From NCBI GenBank assembly GCA_014529385.2, contig CM043950.1, positions 68,228,435 through 68,250,434 of the forward strand: a stretch of 22,000 nucleotides of DNA, written 5' to 3'. The notes beneath the pieces were generated by a model. The model had not been told where the DNA came from. It saw only the letters and a program-made list of their open reading frames with translations, and did not search any database. Both the position numbers and the translations under genes were made by a program. The DNA comes from Adiantum capillus-veneris (taxonomy: Eukaryota > Streptophyta > Polypodiopsida > Polypodiales > Pteridaceae). Positions 1-9,470 of the stretch are shown one piece after another. Every line of letters begins with the position of its first letter. The first letter of the stretch is position 1.

Positions 1-768
1 GCGAATTTCAAGATGTCTTGCCATATCAAGAGGATAATAACTGATCAAGAACGTGTAGAAATGTTTGAGGTGGTCCTTAGGAAATATGTTAGCACTTGGT
101 TTGACTCTTTGCCTGAGGAAGTTAAGGGGAATTACACAGAAGTTTTGAATCGTTTCAAGAAATACTTCTTTGATCCCCAAAACACTCAAAAATTATGGCA
201 AGACATTGTTTCTCATAAGCAAAAAGACTTAGATGACTACTACTTGTACAAGCAAGAGTTTCTACGTCTTTGGGCTCTATGGATACGAAATGTTGCTAAC
301 CCTGGTGATGGTGCAGAATTTCTAAAGAAGGAGAGGTTCATAGCCGGACTCTTTCCTGACCTTAAGGTAAAAGTTGAGGCGGGTGCACCTGCTACCTTTG
401 ATGCAGTTGAAACTAGGGCTGCTGAGAAATATAGGAAACTCAAGTGCTTAAGGGGAGAGGTTCCAATAGAAGGTCTTAGACCCAAAGGTAAGTCACAAGC
501 ATCAACATTGAGGGAGCTTCCTGAGGTAACGGCAGAAGTAATTGAGAAGTTAAACGAATATTTAAGCAGCCTGTCAATTCACCTTGCACAAGCTGTAGGT
601 CCAAAGGGACAAGCAAAGAAGTCTGAAGAGCGAGATCCACGACCTAGGAGAGTCTTGCAATGTTGGAATTGCGGGGAGTTTGGACATGGGATGTATAATT
701 GTCCTTGGCCCCGTGGGGAGCCAGGGAGACCTAACTTGAATTACCCAGTGATGAATGCAGGTGAATGA
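1..768 (+). CDS. gag: Gag of element A (5' partial), capsid plus CCHC zinc knuckle
   Basis: Gag forms the virus-like particle and packages the element RNA. The frame is already open at base 1, so the ATG at 13 is probably internal rather than the true start. The first ~140 residues form the helical retrotransposon-gag domain, including WFDSLPEE, FKKYF and EFLRLWALW patterns. A lysine/arginine-rich stretch precedes a CX2CX4HX4C nucleocapsid knuckle (CWNCGEFGHGMYNC, bases 661-702). A TGA at 766-768 ends the frame shortly after the knuckle, but the same frame continues with sensible sequence into pol. The stop is therefore either a mutation in a gag-pol polyprotein or, less likely, a recoded gag/pol boundary. 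Confidence 0.85.
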   Translation, partial: ANFKMSCHIKRIITDQERVEMFEVVLRKYVSTWFDSLPEEVKGNYTEVLNRFKKYFFDPQNTQKLWQDIVSHKQKDLDDYYLYKQEFLRLWALWIRNVANPGDGAEFLKKERFIAGLFPDLKVKVEAGAPATFDAVETRAAEKYRKLKCLRGEVPIEGLRPKGKSQASTLRELPEVTAEVIEKLNEYLSSLSIHLAQAVGPKGQAKKSEERDPRPRRVLQCWNCGEFGHGMYNCPWPRGEPGRPNLNYPVMNAGE

Positions 769-1098
769 ACTGGTCAACAACCAAGGCTTCTACAAAGGCC
801 AAATGGACCAAGACCACCTCCACAAGGGGTAGAAGGAGTTCGAACTTTGCGAGATCCAAATGTGCATGTGGTAGAGGTGACAAACTCAAATGACTCGGTT
901 GACATGGAAGCAAATGGCATTAAGCGTGGCCGAGGAAAAGGTAAAGAGAAAGAGGGTGTCCCATCACAGAGTGACCATGGACAAGGCAAGAAGGCAAAGG
1001 AGACCAAGGAAGCTAAGAGGACTCGACGTCGTATCAGTCTCCAAGACTTCCCTCTTGGACATGGTATGGCTCCATACAACCTGTTGGAAGACATGTGA
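769..1098 (+). pseudogene. Gag-protease linker of element A, between two in-frame TGA codons
   Basis: This segment is in the same frame as gag and pol. It reads as a proline-rich stretch (GPRPPPQG), then a highly basic stretch with Arg/Lys clusters (KRGRGKGKEKEG, KRTRRR), then FPLGHGMAPYNLLEDM before TGA at 1096-1098. Low-complexity basic linkers between the nucleocapsid and protease are common in this class of element. After the second TGA the frame carries on at once with WPQFLALCPQVRR, which looks like continuing polyprotein. I infer that both TGA codons were CGA or another sense codon in the active ancestor. No internal start with good context makes this a separate gene. Confidence 0.6.
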
Positions 1099-4000
1099 GG
1101 TAAGGGTCCTGATATCTCATGGCCTCAGTTTCTTGCATTATGCCCACAAGTTAGGAGGGATTTAACAAAGGCAGTTAGCACTAGGAGAAAGGTAAAAGAG
1201 AGTTTTCCTGTTGTAAAAATTGCACATGCTGAAATGAACGAGGATATTACACCTGTGCTAGATTGTTACATTAAAGGAAGATTAGTTAGGAAAGGTCTAG
1301 TGGATGGGGGTGCACAAATTTGCATCATGACAGAAGGGCTCATGCAAAGACTAGGCATGCACATCCATGAGACACCTGAAATCAAAGTCAAGATGGCAAA
1401 CAATAGCAAGGCTAGGTGTGTAGGCATTTGTAAAAATGTCTTTGTAGAGGCCTTTGGCATTAAGAAAGCGGTGGATTTTTATGTTATGTCGACCAAGGGA
1501 AGTGGTTATCCATTTATCCTAGGAAGACCATGGCTAATGAAAATGCGAGCTTTGCAGGATTGGGAGAGTGGGAAATTAATTTGCAGGAATGACAATCATA
1601 AGAAGGTTGTCTTTGACATGAAGGAGCAACGCCAAGAGGAGCTCCATGAAGAATCATCTCAAAGTGAGACGGAAGAAGGTTGGATCGATAGCACTTCAGA
1701 AGAAGAAAGTAGCGGCAGCATTACTGAAGAGGAGTCTTCCATCGAAGTCATGGGGGTAAGGTTTAAGCCAAGCAACCAAGAGACCTCTTGTCAAGGCTTG
1801 GAGGAGGTAGGTCCTCAAGAGAACGAAGGTGTTCAAGATGAAGGGATGCTGGAAGGTATTCTATCAACAACACTTACAAAGGATGAAAGAGAGGAGTTCA
1901 AATGTGTGCTAAGGAAATTTCCTAGGATTTTTGCTAAACACTACACCGATGTGCGTGGAGTAGATGCTGTTCAACACAAAATTGAGTTGAAGCCAGAGGC
2001 CACACCTAAGGCTCAGAAGCTACGAAGGCTAGGAGTCATCAAGGAGCAGGCTTTACTCAAGGAGGTAAGAAAGCTTCTAGCAGTAGGTTTCATTTATCCA
2101 GTGGAGAATTCAGAGTGGGTCTCTCCCGTTGTTGTCACTCCTAAGAAAAACGGAAAGTGGAGGGTGTGTGTGGATTACCGTCCACTAAATGAGGCAACAA
2201 AAAGAGATCATTTTCCCCTCCCATTTCAGGATGAGATACTAAATGAGGTAGCTGGTCATGAGAAGTACACTGTGTGTGATGGCTACTCAGGCTACTTTCA
2301 AATAGGTATCGCATTGGAAGATCAATTGAAAACAACCTTTATCACTCCTTGGGGTTGTTATGCTTTTAGAGTCATGCCATTTGGTCTGACAAATGCTCCT
2401 GCAACATTCCAACGTTTCATGAACATGGTGTGTCAAGCATTCTTTGGAAAGTCAATTAGGGTGTTCATTGATGATTTCTGCATTTATAGCTCAAAATCAT
2501 TGCATCTACAAAGGGTAGAAGAAGGTTTAAAGAAGCTCTACGACATGGGAGGTCAACTCAACCCCGACAAGTGCCACATAGGTGAGGATGAAGTGATCTT
2601 GCTCGGTCACAAGGTTTCCTATAAAGGCATTGAGGTGGATCCTTCAAAGGCAAAGGCTCTTATTGAGCTCCCATCACCGAAGAGTCTTAAGGAGGTCATC
2701 TCTTTCATTCAGAAGGTGAAGTATATGTCACGCTTCATTCACTTAGCCTCAGAGTTGCTTCATCCTTTGCAAAAGTTGACACAACAAGTAGAATTTGCAT
2801 GGTCTGATGAGCTTGAAGAGTATTTTTGTAACATTAAAGTCATTTTGTCAGAGCTACCAACACTCATGCCTCCTTGTTGGGAGTACACATTCTTTGTTAG
2901 CTCTAGTGTTGGAAGGGAAACAATTGGTGCCGTGTTGCTACAACAAGATCCCCACAGTACAAGGATGCGACCCATCTACTTTGCTAGTAGGGTCATGAAT
3001 GCTTTGGAGAGAGACTACACAGAAGCAAAACTCATGATGCTTTCTCTCATGTTTGCAGTGAGAAAGTTTAGATCCTACTTGCTCCCAAAACCTTTTGTAA
3101 TCCTCATCGCAGAGAATTTGTTCCCTTGGGTGTCATCTCAAATGAATCTTAGTACTAGGATCTCAAAGTGGATTATGGAGTTGCAAGAGTTTCAATACTC
3201 TTTCAAGGTAGAAGATAGTGTGCGTGCACAATTGGCAGGGATTCTCACTTATAGGGTACATGAGAAGGAAATTAAGGTGCCTCAAGTAAAGACCCTACCA
3301 TTGCCACCACCAAAAAGTATTCCCAATGCTTTTACCTTGTTCTTTGATGGAGCTTTTCGACGATCCACAGGGAAAGCAGGGGGAGGACTAGTGTTGCTCA
3401 ACCCAAGTGGAGAGGTGGTCATGAAAGAGAAGGTCAATCTACCAGGTTCAACTAGCAACAATGAAGCAGAATACGACACACTACTTCATGGTTTGAAGAT
3501 GTGCATTGGCCAAGGGATAAAACATCTCATGGTAAAGGGAGATGCACTTCTCATTGTTAAACAGATTTTAGGCATTTGGGCATGCAAGAATGAAAGCTTA
3601 AGAACAAAAGTTCATGCCATTCGTAAGATGTTTAATCAGTTTGAAGAAGTGCAACTATATCATATTCCGAGGAAACAAAATGAAGATGCCGATTTACTTG
3701 CACAACAAGCAGTTACATGTGTTGAGAGAGAAGTACAGGTCATCATGGTGGCAGCAGCTGTCAAGCAACCGAGATACCAGGGATTGGAGTCATTGGCTCC
3801 CATTATCGGCTACATTTTGGAGGGTGAGTTTCCACAAGACTTCACGAAGGCTCAGAAGAGGAGACTCATGAAGAAGGCAAGTTTCTATCTCTTCCTAGAA
3901 GGCTCCCTCTATCAAAGAGGAAAGGATCAAGTGTGCAGAAGAGTACCAACTATCGAGGAAATTCCAGCCATTCTAAAAGGTTTGCATGAAGAGGCATGTG

Positions 4001-5208
4001 GTGGTCATTTTGCCCAAGAATCAACTGTGAAGAAGATTTTGCTTGAGGGGTATGTTTGGTCAAGCTTGCATGTGGATGTTCAACATTGGTGTAAAAGCTG
4101 TCACAATTTTCAGATAAATGGAAATAGAAGGTTGGTGCATGGCTCGAGGCAAATAGTGCTTGCAAATGGACCCTTTGAAAAGTGGGGCATTGATGCTATG
4201 GGTCCTCTGCCTAGGACAAAAAATGGTAAACTCTACATTCTAGTGACTGTAGACTATATGACTAGGTGGGTGGAAGCTCAAAGTGTGGCAAGAGTGAATG
4301 AGAGGACAGTTAGCAAGTTTGTGTACAATCACATTTGTTGCAGATTTGGCACACCTTTGGAGATTGTTTCTGATAATGGTCCAGGGTTTAGGAAGGGCTT
4401 GCTCACAGAAGTTTGTGAAGAGCTTCACATTCTACATCGTCATAGCACACCATACTACCCACAGTCAAATGGTTTGGTGGAGAAGGCTAATGGTGTCATT
4501 GCAGGAATCATTAGAAAGATGGTGCAAAACAAGACAAAATTATGGGATGACTTCTTGGATGGTACCTTGTGGGCATATCGAACCACATATAGGGAAGCCA
4601 CGGAGTTCACACCATTTCACTTGGTCTATGGTCAAGAGGCTTTGCAACCTATCGAGCTCAACATTCCAACAATGCGACTTCATGGCAAATCAACACAAGA
4701 TGATCAAGAAGCATGGATGGATCGACTTCTTACCTTAGCTGAGCTTGAGTGGAAAAGAGAAGCAGCATACGAGTGCTATAAGAGGAAAGCCACACAGACA
4801 AAGGAGAATCTTGACAAGAAACTGAAGGACAAAGGCATCAATGAAGGAGATCTTGTGCTAAGGTATGACAATCGACTCGATAATCGCTTTGATGCCAAAT
4901 TTGAAACAAGATGGCAAGGGCCATACATAGTCAAGAAGGCTTTCAATTCAAGTTACTATCAGCTTATGGATTTGAATGGTAAAGAGCACCCCAGGAAAGT
5001 AAACGGGTATCGCTTGAAGCCCTATTTGAGTCGCCTTCTACCAAAGGATCTACCAAAGATCTGTCAAAAGGCCACTGTCTCATGTAAGTATTGTTACATG
5101 AAGCATGAGTGTAACTCTAGCCAAAATTCTGAGGGGCCAAACAATGAAGATCTCGTCAAGGACTCTGAAGCACTCTCTTTGGAAAAGATGCTCTATGATG
5201 GTACATGA
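1099..5208 (+). CDS. pol: Pol of element A: protease, RT, RNase H, archaeal-type RNase H, integrase
   Basis: Pol processes the polyprotein, copies the RNA and integrates the DNA. The frame is open from 1099; the ATG at 1234 is internal. Protease: VDGGAQ with the catalytic Asp at 1303 (DGG, not DSG/DTG) and ILGRPW near 1516. RT: WVSPVVV, then MPFGLTNAPATFQ at 2374 and the FIDD active site at 2464-2475. First RNase H (~2880-3200): the usual TDAS reads VSSS, so the catalytic Asp is Ser (2899), and the later Asp region reads IAEN. Second RNase H (~3330-3740) is complete: Asp 3346, Glu 3469, Asp 3541, Asp 3691. Integrase: HHCC zinc finger (His 3985 and 4006, Cys 4090 and 4099), then DD35E with Asp 4192, Asp 4372, Glu 4480 and exactly 35 residues between the last two, then a GPY motif at 4918. 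There is no frameshift over 4.1 kb. Confidence 0.93.
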   Translation, partial: GKGPDISWPQFLALCPQVRRDLTKAVSTRRKVKESFPVVKIAHAEMNEDITPVLDCYIKGRLVRKGLVDGGAQICIMTEGLMQRLGMHIHETPEIKVKMANNSKARCVGICKNVFVEAFGIKKAVDFYVMSTKGSGYPFILGRPWLMKMRALQDWESGKLICRNDNHKKVVFDMKEQRQEELHEESSQSETEEGWIDSTSEEESSGSITEEESSIEVMGVRFKPSNQETSCQGLEEVGPQENEGVQDEGMLEGILSTTLTKDEREEFKCVLRKFPRIFAKHYTDVRGVDAVQHKIELKPEATPKAQKLRRLGVIKEQALLKEVRKLLAVGFIYPVENSEWVSPVVVTPKKNGKWRVCVDYRPLNEATKRDHFPLPFQDEILNEVAGHEKYTVCDGYSGYFQIGIALEDQLKTTFITPWGCYAFRVMPFGLTNAPATFQRFMNMVCQAFFGKSIRVFIDDFCIYSSKSLHLQRVEEGLKKLYDMGGQLNPDKCHIGEDEVILLGHKVSYKGIEVDPSKAKALIELPSPKSLKEVISFIQKVKYMSRFIHLASELLHPLQKLTQQVEFAWSDELEEYFCNIKVILSELPTLMPPCWEYTFFVSSSVGRETIGAVLLQQDPHSTRMRPIYFASRVMNALERDYTEAKLMMLSLMFAVRKFRSYLLPKPFVILIAENLFPWVSSQMNLSTRISKWIMELQEFQYSFKVEDSVRAQLAGILTYRVHEKEIKVPQVKTLPLPPPKSIPNAFTLFFDGAFRRSTGKAGGGLVLLNPSGEVVMKEKVNLPGSTSNNEAEYDTLLHGLKMCIGQGIKHLMVKGDALLIVKQILGIWACKNESLRTKVHAIRKMFNQFEEVQLYHIPRKQNEDADLLAQQAVTCVEREVQVIMVAAAVKQPRYQGLESLAPIIGYILEGEFPQDFTKAQKRRLMKKASFYLFLEGSLYQRGKDQVCRRVPTIEEIPAILKGLHEEACGGHFAQESTVKKILLEGYVWSSLHVDVQHWCKSCHNFQINGNRRLVHGSRQIVLANGPFEKWGIDAMGPLPRTKNGKLYILVTVDYMTRWVEAQSVARVNERTVSKFVYNHICCRFGTPLEIVSDNGPGFRKGLLTEVCEELHILHRHSTPYYPQSNGLVEKANGVIAGIIRKMVQNKTKLWDDFLDGTLWAYRTTYREATEFTPFHLVYGQEALQPIELNIPTMRLHGKSTQDDQEAWMDRLLTLAELEWKREAAYECYKRKATQTKENLDKKLKDKGINEGDLVLRYDNRLDNRFDAKFETRWQGPYIVKKAFNSSYYQLMDLNGKEHPRKVNGYRLKPYLSRLLPKDLPKICQKATVSCKYCYMKHECNSSQNSEGPNNEDLVKDSEALSLEKMLYDGT

Positions 5209-5221
5209 ATATACCATCATC

Positions 5222-5236
5222 CTGGGGGAGGGCTAA
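5222..5236 (+). promoter_or_regulatory. Polypurine tract of element A
   Basis: CTGGGGGAGGGCTAA lies 13 bases after the pol stop and directly before the TG that opens the LTR. A G-rich purine run at this place is the standard RNase H-resistant primer for plus-strand DNA synthesis in LTR elements. The few bases between the run and TG leave the exact boundary uncertain by about 4 bases. Confidence 0.8.
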
Positions 5237-5423
5237 TGATAGCCGTTTTTCGGCTCTCCATAATTACCATAGTAAGTTACTCCACCCTACCAAATTCACC
5301 CAAACGCTATGGCTATCCCTACCATTTCACTGTATATAGGTGCGTGTGAGTTAGGGGACTTTTCCCATATCTCCTTACTGAAATAAAAAACCCTCAATTA
5401 GCTAGGCATTGGGCTAGTTGAGC

Positions 5424-5426
<3 letters not shown>

Positions 5427-5481
<55 letters not shown>
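5427..5481. repeat. (AT)n microsatellite in U3 of element A
   Basis: About 55 bases of uninterrupted AT dinucleotide lie 190 bases inside the LTR. It is perfect along its length, so it is likely length-variable. Confidence 0.97.
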
Positions 5482-5483
<2 letters not shown>

Positions 5484-6609
5484 TATATTATGGCCCATGC
5501 GTATGTAAATATTTCTTTGTATATAGGGCCTAAATAAAAGATTTTTTTCATAATTATTTTGGTATTTATTTAAATATTTCTACCTAGGTGTGTGTTATTT
5601 ATGCTCTGTACATTGCGTCACCATTACCACAATTTTTCTTACCATTCTTCATACTCTTTATTCCATATAGAAATATTTTCATGTAAGCTTCTCTTATATT
5701 TGGTGTAACTCCACCCCAACAAAAATCCAAAAAAACTAGTTTTATTTATGTGTATATTTTTTCACTATTGTGATTTTTCCCTTCCTACATCTATTTTGTT
5801 TTTTTTCTAAAAAATTAAAACACCAAAAATATTTATCTTTTTATGGTAGCCTCATAATGAGAGAGATTTCTTTTGACCCCTTTATATTTTTTCCACTTAC
5901 ATTATTTATATTTGACATGTACATATTTTTTAGACCCCTCAATATTTGATTTTCTTAGTTGTACTATTCACTTATATCATAATCTCAACAATATCTTCAA
6001 TTATAGACCTACCAAATAAGGTCAAGGGTAGGTGGCATGCATACATGCACTATGGAGGGCTCACTCTTGGAGGTATTCAAAAGAATCATCCAAAGAAGGA
6101 CCTCACAAGGACTTTGTGCAATGGAAAAAAACAGTCGGTTTTGCTGAATTTTTAAATTTCACTTGCTCTCCGAATTTGAAAAGGTGATACAAACACAAGT
6201 TGTAGCTCGTGGACTGAACTTTTGCCTCAAATTTTTTCATATTTTTTTGGGCTACGAGCTGTGAGCTATGATTTTATTAGTGGACCCCGGTTTTCCCATG
6301 CTATGCAGCCACACTCTCTCTTCCATTTTATCATTTTCCTCTTTCACACACACTTCTCCACTCATCATCCCCACCTCTCTCACCACTCCTCTCTGCACCC
6401 TACTCACCTTCTCCTCAACCTTGAAGAATAAGAGAAACCATGGTGAACTCATACCTCCCACACACAATTCCATTCCAAAATTGACCACCTAGTCTCATTT
6501 TTCCTCCTCCAAATTACCCATATCTTTCAAAAAAACCACAAAATTCAGCCTCAAAGACAGCATCATGATGGTTGATTACTTAGCTTCAATTACCTTGTCT
6601 CTCAAGGAA

Positions 6610-6667
6610 GGTCAAGAGTGGAGAAAAAATGTACCGTCAAAGCTAGTGGACCGTCAACAAGCGTCAA
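6610..6667 (+). promoter_or_regulatory. Cluster of TGACG (as-1-like) and TTGACC (W-box) motifs in U3
   Basis: On the minus strand there are TGACG cores at 6635-6639, 6652-6656 and 6662-6666. A TTGACC W-box core is at 6610-6615. In plants TGACG is bound by TGA-type bZIP factors and TTGAC by WRKY factors, both tied to stress responses. The cluster is about 310-370 bases before the TATA box. These are short motifs, so function is inferred only from clustering and position. Confidence 0.35.
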
Positions 6668-6975
6668 AATTGGCCCTACTCAAGACACTTGGAGCATCAA
6701 CCTTGTAAGAAATCCACCTTTTCTTACCTCTTAAGAGTTTTTCTTCCTTATTTGTATCCTACATGGATACTCCCATTGTAAATATCCAATTCCATTTGTA
6801 AATTAATACTAACTCTACTAACACTAATCCACTATGAAAAGTCCTATCACCTCCATTTCTCTCCTCTCTCTTTCCCCACCAACTTCTTGATAATTCCAAG
6901 CAAAAGAAATTAGATAAATTGCTGAAAATCTAACCCAACCATGGTTAGAGGAGTAACCCTAGCCTTCAAAATTGC

Positions 6976-6982
6976 TATAAAA
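6976..6982 (+). promoter_or_regulatory. TATA box of the element A LTR promoter
   Basis: TATAAAA in the context GCTATAAAAGGAGGG matches the plant TATA consensus. It would place transcription start, and so the U3/R border, near 7006-7015. A purine-rich stretch (AAAAGGGGGAGCC) and a palindrome-rich stretch around 7025-7060 follow. Confidence 0.6.
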
Positions 6983-7640
6983 GGAGGGTGTAGCTAGCAC
7001 AAAAGGGGGAGCCATAAGCAAGAGCACTATGCTATAGCTTGAGAAGCCAAGCTCAACCTCTCTAGAAGGAGCTCTTGAGTGGAAGCTCATTGTCTTATGC
7101 ATGTGCATGTGTTGTAATAGGGGATTAGCAAGGGAACTCTATGCCATTGTAAGAGAGAGAGTGATCATTCAATTGAGAGTAGGAAATCTATAATTTCTCC
7201 TACTAGTGTAAGCCCAACATTCGCTGAATCAAGGAGGGTGGATTTGGACTAAGCTTGGATACTTTGTCTCCCTTCCAACGTGAAGTAATGGACAACAATG
7301 ATGCGTAAGTGTCTTGGTGTTTTTTGTTAAGTTCTTCATAGCTTGTCTCTGGTGTTGTCATCAATCTAGCCATAAATCCCACATACTGTAAGAGGGCGAC
7401 AGGGTGGAGAGGACTCCCCTGGCCTTAAGACAGTGATTGGGGTGGCTTTTCTTGTGATGTGTTGTGGTGAAATTTACGCAAGCTATGTTGAACAAATACT
7501 AATCTCACTTTGATTTGTCATGACAGATTTGTAAGAAGGTATTAATGCAACAAGCACCCCCTCCCCCTTTCTCTCTCTTTCTTACATATATAATTGTGTT
7601 TGCTTGATCATTGCCGATACGTTTCAAAGCAGCCCGAGCA

Positions 7641-7743
<103 letters not shown>

Positions 7744-8348
7744 GCGTCCTAGTTCGCATCCAAAACTAGGTGGTGCCCCAAATTTGTGTAGGGTTAGGTT
7801 GCGGGTTTGTGTGTGTGTTTGTTGTTTTTCCAACCCCAACCCAATTGAGCAGCACGGGAGCCTTGAAGGGTGTCTAGAGGTTTCTCTTCTTGTTGCCCGC
7901 CCCGGACCACTTTACTATTTACAGTGTACCTTTGGACTTCCTCTTTGGGGATCTTCAAACACGGTGAGCCACATGCCTTTGGACACATCATTGTTGCTCA
8001 GCTATCTGGGAGTCTCATCCATGAGGCTAAAGCCATATTCCTGATAGAGCTCCTTCTTACTGCAACATAACTTTCCTTAATGTGGATATTTGATTTTGAG
8101 GTCATGCCAACAAACACCTCCTTCACACACAAAACACTTCACCTGCACCGCAAAGTCGCATAATGATTCAAGTACCTATCCGTGTAATGCTCTTCTTTCC
8201 TATGATAGTGGAATACACTCAATCGTAAACCTTGTCTCCCCTTTTGTTCAAGGTCCAACTGTTTTGTGCCCCTCAGTACCTAATTCTTCAAGCAACATGC
8301 TTCTTAGTATCCATGGTGCTTTTGTCCTTGCGGGAGCCGTCTTTTTTG

Positions 8349-8350
<2 letters not shown>

Positions 8351-8423
<73 letters not shown>
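8351..8423. repeat. (CT)n microsatellite, about 73 bases
   Basis: This is a second uninterrupted CT run in the same orientation as the one at 7644, with 610 bases of unrelated sequence between them. Confidence 0.98.
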
Positions 8424-8425
<2 letters not shown>

Positions 8426-8589
8426 GTGCGCGTGCACAGTTGCTTGCTTGTGGTAGGTACGTTGGGCCACGTTCCCTCTCGGCTTCATAATTGTCTCCTT
8501 GGGATTTAAAATCTATAAGGTTTACAAGTGCAAAAAATCACAAGCATTCAAGCTTTGATTTTAACCACAAAAAGTGTACTAACTTAGCA

Positions 8590-9470
8590 TGCATTGACCC
8601 TTTGGTGTAGTCTAGAGCTTTTAGTAATGGTAAGTGATCAAAGCTTTCTTAAGCTTTTGGAATGATTCCTCACATTTGTTGGTTCATTCAAAATGAGTGA
8701 TAAGTCTATATATGGGTTTATCTATTATTACATACATGTTGATAAATCTACGATAATAACCACAATGTCCCATAAATGCCTAAAATTCTTTCATTGATGT
8801 TGGTCTAGCCATTTTAGCAATCACTGCCACTTTCTCCATGTTTGTGGTTATAGCATTTTTTGACACGATATTTCCAACAATTTTTTCATGTCTAACCATA
8901 AAAATGTAATTTTTAGGATTTAATTAAATCCTATATAGACGGAATTTATCGAAGACACATCATAGGTGTTTTAAATGACCCTCATGTTATGTGGAGTGCA
9001 CATAGAGATCATCCATTTACACTTCCAAGAATATCCATAGATATTCCTTAAAGCATGGCTCACTTACCTTTGGAATGTTGTTGGTGCATTGGTCAAACCA
9101 AGAGGCATGACTCGATAAGCAAAAATTCCCCATTCCGTGGTGAAAGCCATTTATGTTGATCTTTGGGATCTATAGTTGATTGGTTGTAACTTGAGAGCCA
9201 TCCAAAAATCTATAAGCCTCTTTGCCCGCTACTCGTTTTAGCACATGGTCATTTGATAGGTAGAGGATATTTATCTAATATAGTGGCAACGTTCACTTTC
9301 TTGAGATTCACACACACTCTAAGTTTGCCATTATTTTTAGGCACCATGACAACTGGTGATACCTAATCTATGTGTTCTATTTCGTAGATGAACTCGGCCT
9401 CCTTGAGTTTCTTGATCTCTTTCTTGATCTTTTTTGAAAATGTCTCATTATAGGTGTATGCATGCTCCTT
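8590..9470 (-). pseudogene. Element C: decayed Ty3/gypsy RT fragment, different lineage from B
   Basis: Reading on the minus strand from about 9470, RT blocks appear in order with stops and frameshifts. They are KKIKKEIKKLKEAEFIY, then VSPVVMVPKNNGKLRVCV (about 9320-9380), DKYPLPI, AYRVMPLGLTNAPTTFQ (about 9070-9120), and lower down FMGHCGYYRRFI (about 8740-8770). FIYEIEH before WVSP and GHCGYYRRFI after the fingers/palm are typical of a gypsy lineage unlike B. The FxDD catalytic stretch (about 8850-9050) is unrecognisable. RNase H and integrase are missing, so it is a truncated fragment. It starts where element B breaks off, with no LTR between. Confidence 0.75.

Larger units (their letters stand above)
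1..7363 (+). mobile_element. Element A: Ty3/gypsy LTR retrotransposon, Tat-like, 5' end outside window
   Basis: The domain order is gag, protease, RT, RNase H, second RNase H, integrase, polypurine tract, 3' LTR. Integrase after RT identifies Ty3/gypsy, and an extra archaeal-type RNase H between RNase H and integrase is the known hallmark of the plant Tat group. No chromodomain follows the integrase. The 5' LTR, primer site and start of gag lie before base 1, so LTR identity, target duplication and insertion age cannot be read here. The internal region keeps one frame from base 1 to 5208 with only two nonsense codons and no frameshift, so it is much younger than elements B and C. The LTR end at 7363 is a best guess from the TGAT/ATCA termini. 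Confidence 0.88.
5237..7363 (+). repeat. 3' LTR of element A (about 2.1 kb; right edge tentative)
   Basis: The left edge is TGATAGCC right after the polypurine tract. The right edge is set at TCATCA (7363) because it gives matching TGAT/ATCA termini and leaves U3, a TATA box and several hundred bases of R-U5. The second LTR needed to prove the edge is outside the window. U3 is AT-rich with an AT microsatellite and a CT-rich stretch (6310-6420). A promoter-like TATAAAA is at 6976. No ORF inside it resembles a protein; short open frames at 5946-6492 are compositional. Another ATCA lies near 7988, so a longer LTR is not excluded. Confidence 0.65.

Noticed and set aside
6022-6060. tRNA-like or structured RNA gene in the LTR
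   Set aside because: Short GCATGC/CATGCA palindromes only; no cloverleaf or internal promoter boxes could be made out.
5946-6492. Short plus- and minus-strand frames inside the LTR
   Set aside because: They overlap each other in several phases, have compositional Ser/His/Leu bias and lie in U3 of the LTR.
7364-7500. Primer binding site or second LTR start after element A
   Set aside because: TGG-containing stretches such as GGACTCCCCTGG are present, but this is the 3' side of the element and no following gag or matching LTR is seen.
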